Source: Oscillospiraceae bacterium (GTDB taxonomy: Bacteria > Bacillota > Clostridia > Oscillospirales > Acutalibacteraceae). Taken from it: a DNA stretch of 64,000 bases. Made by a program: the position numbers and the translations under genes. Every line of letters starts with the position of its first letter. Within the stretch, counting starts at the first letter, position 1. Where the stretch lies: the NCBI GenBank assembly GCA_003526845.1, contig DPVM01000005.1:149061-213060 (forward strand), written 5' to 3'. Shown here piece by piece: positions 25,823-32,699 of the stretch. The notes beneath the pieces were generated by a model. The model saw only the letters and a list, made by a program, of their open reading frames with translations, searched no databases and was not told where the DNA came from.

Positions 25823-26824
25823 TTAATCTATTTTCTCTCTTACAATTTCTGCCCTGAGCTTTTCGCACATTTGCTCTGTCAGCGGCGTTTTTGCGCTGTC
25901 GATGAGCGATGCGTTTTGCAGGGTGTAAAGCATTTCGCCTATTGTTTTGTATTCAATGTCGAAATATCCAAGCGATATTCCGAGTCGAACAAGCGATATG
26001 CTGTTTAAAAACTCGGGCGTGTCAAGCCGTCTTGCCGATTTAAGTATGCCCAGAGTTCTGTATAATTTATCTTCAAACTCAAAATTATCTTTGAGTTGAT
26101 CTCTTGCGCCTCTCTCCTGCTTTACGATTTGGTCGCAAATTGCGTTTGCGTTGTCAATCGCGCCCTTTTCGGTTATGCCGAGAGAGATTTGGTTTGACAA
26201 AATGTATATGTCGCCGTTGCCGTTTTGATAAAGCGGCCGCAGTGACAAGCCAAGCTTTCCGACCATCGCCGAAAGTTTGTAAATCGCGTTGCTTTGTGCA
26301 AGCGCAGGCAGGTGCAGTGCAAACGATGCCTTAAGCCCGGTGCCCAAATTGATGGGCGACGCCGTCAAAAATCCCAATTTATTTGAAAATGCGATTTTAA
26401 GATTGTCGATAAATATATCGTCGATTTTGTCTGCCTTTTCGTATGCCGCGTCAAGGTCTTGACCCGGTGCGAACGAGTTGATTTTGATATGATCTTCCTC
26501 GCAAATCATTATCGACACATCTTCATCTTTTGACAGCATAAATGCGGATGTTTCGCGTTGCTTTGCAAAATCTGTGCTTATCAGTTGCTTTTCCGCATAT
26601 GACACGGCTTTGATTTTGCTCACTGCCGACAGGTCGATTACATCAAATTCCTGCGCAACTTCGCTGCTTTTCAGCGTTGCGTAAATTTTTTTTGTTGCCG
26701 ACCGCTTTATTTCCTTGCTCATTCTGTTCGGAAACGGCATATCCGCAAGGTTTCTTGCCAATCTCACTTTTGAATACAATACTACATCCGAATTTTTACC
26801 GTTGCCTTGGTACCATTTGCTCAT
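25823..26824 (-). CDS. mcsB: McsB-type protein arginine kinase, altered active site
   Basis: Phosphagen-kinase fold protein that marks proteins with phosphoarginine for ClpC. The N-terminal VVLYSKVRLARNL, CEEDHIKIN (residues 108-116) and NLGTGLKASFALHLP are conserved. Two active-site differences stand out: the cysteine of the family motif CPTNxGTG is Ser156 (ASPINLGTG), and the EGSEA-type loop with the second catalytic Glu of B. subtilis/Geobacillus McsB is replaced by a shorter QNGNGD (residues 200-205). 333 residues, slightly short. Activity may be reduced or changed. Its context (ctsR, mcsA, clpC) is canonical, so it is certainly the McsB position. Confidence 0.93.
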   Translation of the reverse strand: MSKWYQGNGKNSDVVLYSKVRLARNLADMPFPNRMSKEIKRSATKKIYATLKSSEVAQEFDVIDLSAVSKIKAVSYAEKQLISTDFAKQRETSAFMLSKDEDVSIMICEEDHIKINSFAPGQDLDAAYEKADKIDDIFIDNLKIAFSNKLGFLTASPINLGTGLKASFALHLPALAQSNAIYKLSAMVGKLGLSLRPLYQNGNGDIYILSNQISLGITEKGAIDNANAICDQIVKQERGARDQLKDNFEFEDKLYRTLGILKSARRLDTPEFLNSISLVRLGISLGYFDIEYKTIGEMLYTLQNASLIDSAKTPLTEQMCEKLRAEIVREKID

Positions 26825-26827
26825 TTA

Positions 26828-27361
26828 TCAGCCCTCCTGTGTTAAATCCTTGATTTTGTCGCGTATAACAGCCGCGTCCTCAAAACGCTGCTCCTTAACG
26901 GCGAGCTTCAAATCCTCTTTGAGCTTTTCAATCTCGCTCTTCGGCTCAGATTTTTTCGGAGCACTGTCATCTTTTTTCGGCTCTGCCTCTTCACTGTATG
27001 TCACAAATTTGCCGATATGCTTTGTTCTGCCGTGCAGCTTTTCGATGCTCGGCTCGAGCTTATCTTCAAACTTTGTATAGCAGTCTGCGCAGCCTACTCT
27101 GCCCGAATTGATAATGTCGGTGAATGATGTTCCGCAGCTTGAGCATCTGTCGATTCCCGTAAGCGAATTGAGTGCCGAAACTCCCGCACCCAAAAGGTTT
27201 CCGAAGAAATTGTCCATGCTCAACGGCTCAAATGCAAATTCGTCCATTACACCAAGTTCTTTTGCACAGTCCTCACAAAGATACATTTCCTGTGTAACTC
27301 CGTTGATTGTTCTTTTAATATGTGTGTTTGCCTCTTTTTCGTGGCAATGTGTGCATTTCAT
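26828..27361 (-). CDS. mcsA: McsA, zinc-finger activator of McsB
   Basis: 177 residues. Two pairs of CxxC motifs in the N-terminal part (CTHCHE, CEDC; CSSCG, CADC) bind zinc; a charged linker (about 125-145) leads to a C-terminal UVR domain (EQRFEDAAVIRDKIKDL) that contacts the kinase or ClpC. mcsB starts 3 bases after its stop, with the mcsB RBS inside the mcsA end, so the pair is translated together. Confidence 0.93.
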   Translation of the reverse strand: MKCTHCHEKEANTHIKRTINGVTQEMYLCEDCAKELGVMDEFAFEPLSMDNFFGNLLGAGVSALNSLTGIDRCSSCGTSFTDIINSGRVGCADCYTKFEDKLEPSIEKLHGRTKHIGKFVTYSEEAEPKKDDSAPKKSEPKSEIEKLKEDLKLAVKEQRFEDAAVIRDKIKDLTQEG

Positions 27362-27394
27362 AATTATTTCCTCCTATATTATTGTATAGTGTCG

Positions 27395-27844
27395 TCAATT
27401 AATGTATGCAAGGAGCATTTGCTTTAATTGCTTTGCCCTCACTTGGTTTGCCGCCTGTGGCGACAGTCCTTTAAAGTTGTTTTCGTTCATCACGGCGGCC
27501 ATCATATTAGTTGCTTTGTCGTCAATCAGTTTTTGATAGTGGCAGTTGTAAAGGTTTGCCTTGGCGGTGCGTTCGTCAATTTCATCGCCGATACTGTTTA
27601 CAAGTCCCATCAACGCTGTTTGCTTGCTGTCTGCACGGGTGATTAAAATATATCCGCCGCCGCCTCTGCGGCTTTCGATTCTGTATCCTGCCTCCGGTGT
27701 GAATCTTGATGTTATGACATAATTTATCTGACTCGGAACACAGCCGATTCTGTTTGCTAAATCGTTTCGTTGGATTTGCACGCTTGATGTCGAATCGTCA
27801 AACATATCAAGAATCATATCGGTTATTATATCGGACATTTTCAT
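27395..27844 (-). CDS. ctsR: Transcriptional repressor CtsR
   Basis: 149-residue winged-helix repressor of class III heat-shock genes. It has the N-terminal HTH (RNDLANRIGCVPSQINYVITSRF), the beta-wing with the conserved RRGGGGYILI thermosensor glycines, and the C-terminal dimerisation part with an LSPQAANQVRAKQLKQML end. First gene of the operon, preceded by CtsR boxes, so it represses itself. Confidence 0.95.
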   Translation of the reverse strand: MKMSDIITDMILDMFDDSTSSVQIQRNDLANRIGCVPSQINYVITSRFTPEAGYRIESRRGGGGYILITRADSKQTALMGLVNSIGDEIDERTAKANLYNCHYQKLIDDKATNMMAAVMNENNFKGLSPQAANQVRAKQLKQMLLAYIN

Positions 27845-27912
27845 TTTTTAATCATCTTCTTTCAGTTGGGTAGGCATTAGGTCAACAGTCACTGTTAATT
27901 CAATTCTCTGAC

Positions 27913-27929
27913 TTTGACTTTCTTTGTCC
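27913..27929 (-). promoter_or_regulatory. CtsR box, one mismatch
   Basis: Minus strand GGACAAAGAAAGTCAAA against the consensus RGTCAAANANRGTCAAA; one mismatch (A for T in the first heptad). Lies downstream of the -10, within the 5' leader. Confidence 0.6.
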
Positions 27930-27939
27930 TTCAATTGTT

Positions 27940-27968
27940 GTTATAACACAAAGGTCAATAAAAGTCAA
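27940..27968 (-). promoter_or_regulatory. Promoter of the ctsR-mcsA-mcsB-clpC operon
   Basis: Minus strand TTGACT, 17-base spacer, TATAAC. The -35 lies inside a CtsR-like box (27953-27969). Confidence 0.65.
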
Positions 27969-27969
27969 T
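27953..27969 (+). promoter_or_regulatory. CtsR-like box over the -35 region
   Basis: Plus strand GGTCAATAAAAGTCAAT: matches RGTCAAANANRGTCAAA except for T at the last base of each heptad. It overlaps the -35 of the operon promoter. Confidence 0.55.
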
Positions 27970-27986
27970 AACTTTTTTGAAATTTT

Positions 27987-28003
27987 TTTGACTTTTTTTG
28001 ACT
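27987..28003 (-). promoter_or_regulatory. Perfect CtsR box
   Basis: Minus strand AGTCAAAAAAAGTCAAA, an exact match to RGTCAAANANRGTCAAA, just upstream of the ctsR promoter. Confidence 0.85.
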
Positions 28004-28009
28004 TTCCTA

Positions 28010-28045
28010 AAAAAACAAAAAAATACACACTCCAAGGGAGTGTGT
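28010..28045 (-). terminator. Minus-strand terminator upstream of the ctsR promoter
   Basis: ACACACTCC/GGAGTGTGT stem with AAG loop. On the minus strand it is followed by ATTTTTTTGTTTTTTT. It would end a transcript coming from the right, where only a gene remnant (28077-28163) is left. Confidence 0.75.
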
Positions 28046-28076
28046 AAAAGAATTTAAAGTGATTGGATTTTTTGTT

Positions 28077-28163
28077 TTATTCCAAAAAGTCTGCCAATAT
28101 ATCGTCAATCGAGTTTTCGTCAAAAAATAAAAAATCAATCTGAGCCGCATTACCGCAGTTATT
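28077..28163 (-). pseudogene. Possible 3' remnant of a lost gene
   Basis: A 28-codon open stretch without a start, ending FFDENSIDDILADFLE and a stop, 31 bases before the minus-strand terminator. Composition (acidic, helical) is like the C-terminus of a real protein, and the terminator gives it context, but length alone is compatible with chance. It abuts the copper operon promoter at 28177, so the 5' part may have been lost when that operon arrived. Confidence 0.3.
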
Positions 28164-28176
28164 TTAAATTTTGCTC

Positions 28177-28205
28177 TTGACAAATACCCCCACAGGGTAT
28201 ATTAT
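28177..28205 (+). promoter_or_regulatory. csoR promoter with CsoR operator in the spacer
   Basis: TTGACA, 17-base spacer, TATTAT. The spacer holds the palindrome ATACCC-CCACA-GGGTAT (28184-28200), which has the C/G-tract form of known CsoR operators. Repressor binding would block RNA polymerase directly. Confidence 0.82.
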
Positions 28206-28228
28206 TGTGGCATAAGGATGTGGAATTT

Positions 28229-28534
28229 ATGGAAGATAAAAAAGGCTGTTGCTGTCACAAAACAAAACAGCGCAGTGACGAAGAGCATAAATTGCTTATA
28301 AATCGTCTTAACAGAATAGAGGGTCAAATCCGAGGCATAAAGGGTATGGTTGAAAACGATGCCTATTGCACCGATATTATCACACAGGTTGCAGCTGCAA
28401 CAGCCGCACTTAATTCATTCAACAAGCAGCTTTTGTCGGAGCATATAAAAACCTGCGTTACCGATGATATTAAAGCCGGCAAAACCGAAACTGTCGATGA
28501 TTTGCTTAATACTCTTCAAAAACTTATGAAATAA
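28229..28534 (+). CDS. csoR: Copper-sensing repressor CsoR
   Basis: 101-residue all-helical CsoR/RcnR-family repressor. The copper ligands Cys47, His72 and Cys76 (AYCTDI; EHIKTC) give the Cys-His-Cys signature of copper sensors. The N-terminus carries an extra CCCH group (residues 7-10), unusual and possibly metal-binding. I chose the ATG at 28229; an upstream in-frame TTG at 28205 overlaps the -10. The copA gene follows by 18 bases, so the two form an autoregulated copper operon. Confidence 0.92.
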   Translation: MEDKKGCCCHKTKQRSDEEHKLLINRLNRIEGQIRGIKGMVENDAYCTDIITQVAAATAALNSFNKQLLSEHIKTCVTDDIKAGKTETVDDLLNTLQKLMK

Positions 28535-28552
28535 AGTATTTGAGGTGATTTT

Positions 28553-31069
28553 ATGACACAGTATAATGTAACAGGTATGAGCTGTGCCGCCTGCTCCGCA
28601 AGGGTGGAAAAAGCGGTAAACGCTGTCGACGGCGTAACCTCGTGTGCAGTCAGCCTGCTTACAAATTCAATGGGCGTTGATGGCACTGCCGCTCCGTCCG
28701 ATATTATCGCCGCCGTTGAGGCGGCAGGCTACGGCGCATCGCTTAAAGACGGCAAAAAAACCGGTGCCGTTGCAGATGATGAGCCTCTTAAGGACACCGA
28801 AACACCGAAAATTCGCAACCGACTGATTGCCTCAATTGTGTTTTTGCTCCCGCTCATGTATATATCAATGGGGCATATGATGTGGGGGTGGAAACTTCCG
28901 TCGTTTATGAACGGCAACCATGTTGCAATGGGTCTTGCAGAAATGCTTTTTGCCATTATTATAATGGTAATTAATCAAAAGTTTTTTATAAACGGCTTTA
29001 AGGGAATTATTCACAAATCGCCTAATATGGACACGCTTGTTGCCCTCGGATCGGGCGCCTCGTTTGCATACAGCACCTATGCGCTTTTTGCAATGACTGT
29101 TGCCCAAGCAGCAGGGGATATGCAAAAGGCAATGTCCTATATGGACGAATTTTATTTCGAATCAGCCGCGATGATTTTGACGCTTATTACGGTCGGCAAA
29201 ATGCTCGAGGCTCATTCAAAGGGCAAAACAACAGATGCACTTAAGGGACTTATGTCGCTCACACCTAAAACGGCAAATGTCATCGTTGACGGCATTGAAA
29301 AAATACTCCCGGTCGAGCAGGTTAAAAAGGGCGATATATTTGTTGTTCGCCCCGGTGAAAGCATACCGGTTGATGCTGTTATTATCGACGGCTCAACCGC
29401 TGTTGACGAATCTGCACTCACCGGTGAAAGCATCCCGGTCGATAAGGTGCAGGGCGACACCGTTTCAGCCGCCACAATCAATCAGTCGGGCTTTATCAAA
29501 TGCGAGGCTTCAAGAGTAGGGGAGGATACAACACTTTCGCAGATAATCAAAATGGTCAGCGATGCCGCCGCTACAAAGGCGCCGATTGCAAAAATCGCAG
29601 ACAAGGTTTCCGGCGTGTTTGTCCCTGCCGTAATCTGTATAGCCGTTGTTACATTCATAGTATGGATTGCTGTCGGCAAATCATTCGGATTTTCGCTTGC
29701 AAGGGCGATTTCGGTGCTCGTAATCAGCTGTCCGTGTGCGCTCGGTTTGGCAACTCCGGTGGCCGTTATGGTCGGAAACGGCAAGGGCGCAAAAAACGGC
29801 ATTTTGTTTAAAACCGCCGCATCGCTTGAAGAAACAGGCAGAATACAAATTGTCGCTCTCGACAAAACCGGCACAATCACTCAAGGCAAGCCGAAGGTTA
29901 CCGATATAGTTCCGCTCGGTTGTACCGAGGAGGAACTTATGACGGTTGCCTGCTCGCTCGAGTCAAACAGTGAGCACCCGCTTGCAAAGGCAATCACGGA
30001 ATACGGCGCAAAAAACAATGTTGCCGCAATGCCTGTCAGCGATTTTAAGGCTATCACAGGTAACGGACTCAGCGCAAATATGGGCGATGACGAGTTAATC
30101 GGCGGCGCTTTTAAGTTTATTTCGTCAAAGATCGATAATATGCCCTCCGATGTCGGGCAAAAAGCAAACGAGCTTGCATCGCAGGGAAAAACGCCGATGT
30201 TGTTTATGAAAAATAACAAATTACTCGGCATTATCGCAGTTGCCGATGTTATTAAGGAGGACAGCCCTGCCGCTGTCGCAGAACTTCAAAAAATGGGCAT
30301 CAAGGTTGTTATGCTCACGGGCGACAATCACCTCACCGCCGAGGTTATCGGAAAGCAGGTCGGTGTTGATGCCGTTATTTCCGATGTTTTGCCCGACGGT
30401 AAGGAGGGTGTTATCCGCCGCCTTATGGAATACGGCAAGGTCGCAATGGTCGGCGACGGTATAAACGATGCTCCGGCGCTTACTCGTGCCGATATAGGCA
30501 TTGCTATTGACGCAGGCACCGATATTGCAATCGACGCCGCAGATGTCGTTTTGATGAACAGCAGGCTTTCGGATGTTCCGACGGCTATTCGCCTCAGCCG
30601 TAAAACGCTCACCAACATTCACGAAAATCTGTTTTGGGCGTTTATATATAATGTAATAGGTATTCCGCTTGCCGCGGGCTGTTGGATTCCGTTCACCGGC
30701 TGGACGCTTAACCCGATGTTTGGTGCGGCGGCGATGAGCCTCTCAAGTTTTTGCGTTGTCACAAATGCATTGCGACTCAATCTTGTCAATATCCACAGCG
30801 CAAAGCATGACAGAAAAAATAAAAAAATTAATTTAGATTTAAAGGAGTTTTCAACCATGTCACAAGCTATCGTAAAAACAATCAATATCGAAGGTATGAT
30901 GTGTCCTCACTGCGAGGCAACGGTTAAAAAGATTCTAGAATCGTTCCCCGAAATACAGGAGGCAAAGCCGAGCCACGAGAATAACAATGCAGTTATAACC
31001 TGCACGGCAGAGCCCGATATGCAAGCCGTTAAAAAGGCAATTGAGGACGCAGGATATACGGTAAAATAA
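28553..31069 (+). CDS. copA: Copper-exporting P-type ATPase CopA with C-terminal CopZ-like domain
   Basis: P1B-type ATPase that pumps Cu(I) out. N-terminal HMA domain with GMSCAACS (about residues 8-15), eight membrane helices, the SCPCALG metal site near residue 392, phosphorylation motif DKTGTIT near 436, SEHPLAKAI for ATP binding, TGDN and GDGINDAPAL. After the last helix and a charged linker, residues 769-838 form a second HMA domain with GMMCPHC. That position is unusual, since CopA metal-binding domains are normally N-terminal; the domain boundary coincides with an internal RBS and ATG (see 30857). Confidence 0.95.
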   Translation: MTQYNVTGMSCAACSARVEKAVNAVDGVTSCAVSLLTNSMGVDGTAAPSDIIAAVEAAGYGASLKDGKKTGAVADDEPLKDTETPKIRNRLIASIVFLLPLMYISMGHMMWGWKLPSFMNGNHVAMGLAEMLFAIIIMVINQKFFINGFKGIIHKSPNMDTLVALGSGASFAYSTYALFAMTVAQAAGDMQKAMSYMDEFYFESAAMILTLITVGKMLEAHSKGKTTDALKGLMSLTPKTANVIVDGIEKILPVEQVKKGDIFVVRPGESIPVDAVIIDGSTAVDESALTGESIPVDKVQGDTVSAATINQSGFIKCEASRVGEDTTLSQIIKMVSDAAATKAPIAKIADKVSGVFVPAVICIAVVTFIVWIAVGKSFGFSLARAISVLVISCPCALGLATPVAVMVGNGKGAKNGILFKTAASLEETGRIQIVALDKTGTITQGKPKVTDIVPLGCTEEELMTVACSLESNSEHPLAKAITEYGAKNNVAAMPVSDFKAITGNGLSANMGDDELIGGAFKFISSKIDNMPSDVGQKANELASQGKTPMLFMKNNKLLGIIAVADVIKEDSPAAVAELQKMGIKVVMLTGDNHLTAEVIGKQVGVDAVISDVLPDGKEGVIRRLMEYGKVAMVGDGINDAPALTRADIGIAIDAGTDIAIDAADVVLMNSRLSDVPTAIRLSRKTLTNIHENLFWAFIYNVIGIPLAAGCWIPFTGWTLNPMFGAAAMSLSSFCVVTNALRLNLVNIHSAKHDRKNKKINLDLKEFSTMSQAIVKTINIEGMMCPHCEATVKKILESFPEIQEAKPSHENNNAVITCTAEPDMQAVKKAIEDAGYTVK
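30857..31069 (+). CDS. Putative internally initiated copper chaperone CopZ
   Basis: Same frame and stop as copA. At 30841-30847 there is AAAGGAG, 9 bases before an in-frame ATG, exactly at the start of the C-terminal HMA domain. The 70-residue product MSQAIVKTINIEGMMCPHC... has the size and motif of a complete CopZ chaperone (CxxC metal site, HMA fold). Either a separate copZ became fused by loss of the copA stop, or both the fused and free forms are made. E. coli copA also makes a free chaperone domain, but by frameshifting. Confidence 0.6.
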   Translation: MSQAIVKTINIEGMMCPHCEATVKKILESFPEIQEAKPSHENNNAVITCTAEPDMQAVKKAIEDAGYTVK

Positions 31070-31171
31070 ATCTTTTTGTCAAATTTACAGTTATATTGCT
31101 TTTCTAAATGCCTTGATATTGCAGGCAAAATATGGTAAAATTGTATCATCAAATTATCGGAGGTATTTATT

Positions 31172-31501
31172 GTGGCAATGACATATGAATCAATCGTTGA
31201 AGCGGCAAGAAACAAGTTTTATGATATTGATGTTTCTTCCGTGCCGGGCACCCTCGCATTTCAAATTAATATCGAGGGCAAATCCGTTAATGGTATTTTC
31301 TATATAGAAATTAAGGACGGCAAGGTACATGTTGAGCCTTATGAGTATTACGACAGAAACGCAATTCTCATTATGAATGGCACAAATTTCATCAAACTCA
31401 TAAACGGCAAACTTGACCCAATCGTAGCTTTCACAACAGGCAAACTTAAGGTTGAGGGCGACATTAACGCCGCACTTGAAATTATCAAGTTTTTGAAATA
31501 A
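31172..31501 (+). CDS. SCP2 sterol-binding-domain family protein
   Basis: 109 residues matching the SCP2 fold: a central sheet (LAFQINIEGKSVNGIFYIEIKD split over two strands), GxxFxKLINGKLDPIVAFTTGKLKVEGD-type motif, and a final helix. Such small bacterial SCP2 proteins bind lipids or hydrophobic ligands; no partner is evident. The start is a GTG with GGAGGT 7 bases before; an ATG two codons later is possible. Confidence 0.8.
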   Translation: MAMTYESIVEAARNKFYDIDVSSVPGTLAFQINIEGKSVNGIFYIEIKDGKVHVEPYEYYDRNAILIMNGTNFIKLINGKLDPIVAFTTGKLKVEGDINAALEIIKFLK

Positions 31502-31540
31502 GATACGGCATAATCTGTTCGTATTTAAGACTTGAAAAAC

Positions 31541-31571
31541 AAAACGGAGTTCATTTGAACTCCGTTTTTTC
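31541..31571. terminator. Bidirectional terminator between the SCP2 gene and sigK
   Basis: AAAACGGAGTTCA/TGAACTCCGTTTT with 2-base loop, T6 on the plus side. Confidence 0.92.
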
Positions 31572-31576
31572 TTATG

Positions 31577-32260
31577 TTATTTTACTTTCTTTTTAATATC
31601 GTTTAAAACCTTTTTTTCGATTCTCGATACATACGAACGGCTGATTTTCAGCCGTTCGGCAATCTCGCGCTGTGTCAGCGGCTTTTTGTTGTTTAATCCG
31701 TATCGCAAAATTATTATTTCGCGCTCGCGTTCATCTTTTATGTTTTCGATAATTTTTGCTACCTGTTCCCATTGTGTCTTCGTTTCCAAATCCTCGGCAA
31801 GATTTCTGTTGTCGCTTATAACCTCTTCGATTGTCAGCGGATTTCCGTCTTTGTCGGTGTCAATCGCATCACCGAGATAAATATCGTTTCCCTGTTTTTT
31901 CAAACTGCGAAAATACATAAGTATTTCGTTTTCAATACACCGCGATGCATATGTTGCAAGGCGCGTGCCCTTTGTATAATCAAACGAGTCGATAGCCTTT
32001 ATTAATCCGATTGTGCCGATTGATATTAAATCGTCCGTGTCATTCGTTTTTGAATAGTATTTTTTCACAATGTGGCTCACAAGGCGCAAATTGCGCTCAA
32101 TCAAAACAGCTCTTGCATTTTTGTCGCCTTGCGCCATTTTTTCAAGCTGGGCATATTCCTCCTTTGCGCTCAGCGGCTTTGGGAATGACGAGCCGTTTTG
32201 AATGTGCAAAATAAAATAGAGTATGTTTGCGCTTATTGCCGATATTATTGCACTTAACAT
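31577..32260 (-). CDS. sigK: Sporulation sigma factor SigK (pro-sigma-K)
   Basis: Late mother-cell sigma factor for spore coat and maturation genes. 227 residues. It starts with a hydrophobic pro-sequence (MLSAIISAISANILYFILHI) typical of membrane-held pro-sigma-K. Region 2 has NLRLVSHIVKKYY, DLISIGTIGLIKAIDSFDYTKG and ATYASRCIENEILMYFR; region 4 has REIIILRYGL and LTQREIAERLKISRSYVSRIE. I chose this ATG because GAGG lies 8 bases upstream. The gene is uninterrupted: no skin element, unlike B. subtilis or C. difficile. It is evidence that the organism forms spores. Confidence 0.92.
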   Translation of the reverse strand: MLSAIISAISANILYFILHIQNGSSFPKPLSAKEEYAQLEKMAQGDKNARAVLIERNLRLVSHIVKKYYSKTNDTDDLISIGTIGLIKAIDSFDYTKGTRLATYASRCIENEILMYFRSLKKQGNDIYLGDAIDTDKDGNPLTIEEVISDNRNLAEDLETKTQWEQVAKIIENIKDEREREIIILRYGLNNKKPLTQREIAERLKISRSYVSRIEKKVLNDIKKKVK

Positions 32261-32699
32261 TTTCATCACCTCTAAAATATATGTCCCTTGCGGCTTGTAT
32301 AATGACACAATAAAGCAAAGACGACGGATAAATCGTTTATCTGCCGTTTTTATATTAATAGATGTTGTTACGGTTCGCTGATGATTTGCCTGCGATTTTG
32401 CTCAGCACTCAGCCTTGTTCTTTAAGGCGTTTGACAACAATTGCTTTTCGCAAAGTCAATTGTTGGGCATGCTTTGATTAAGGGCTGGTTTTTAATTTAG
32501 GGATATTGATTGAACATGGCTTTAGGTTAAGTACATATTTCACCGATAAGACGATAAATTCCACGCAAATTCAATAAAATACAAAAAATTAAGACTTTTT
32601 TAGGTTTGATTTATTGCTAAATTATGCGTCATTTTGTATAATTATATATGTTATATATGCTAATTTTAATTATTCGGTTTCGGATTCGGAGATGATAAA
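32261..32699. other. Divergent intergenic region between sigK and the P-type ATPase gene
   Basis: No gene recognised. It holds a strong near-perfect hairpin at 32435-32465 (CAACAATTGCTTT / AAAGTCAATTGTTG, TCGC loop, one bulge) without a T-run, and a weaker one near 32327-32341 (GATAAA/TTTATC). The ATPase promoter is at 32614. A sigma-E/K type promoter for sigK is expected on the minus strand before 32260, but I could not assign it. Confidence 0.5.
32614..32642 (+). promoter_or_regulatory. Promoter of the P-type ATPase gene
   Basis: TTGCTA, 17-base spacer, TATAAT, 58 bases before the start. Confidence 0.55.

Noticed and set aside
32380..32460. Short minus-strand coding-like stretches (for example ending VVKRLKEQG) upstream of sigK
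   Set aside because: Only about 22 codons open, no start, no terminator, and overlaps a strong hairpin; chance is sufficient.
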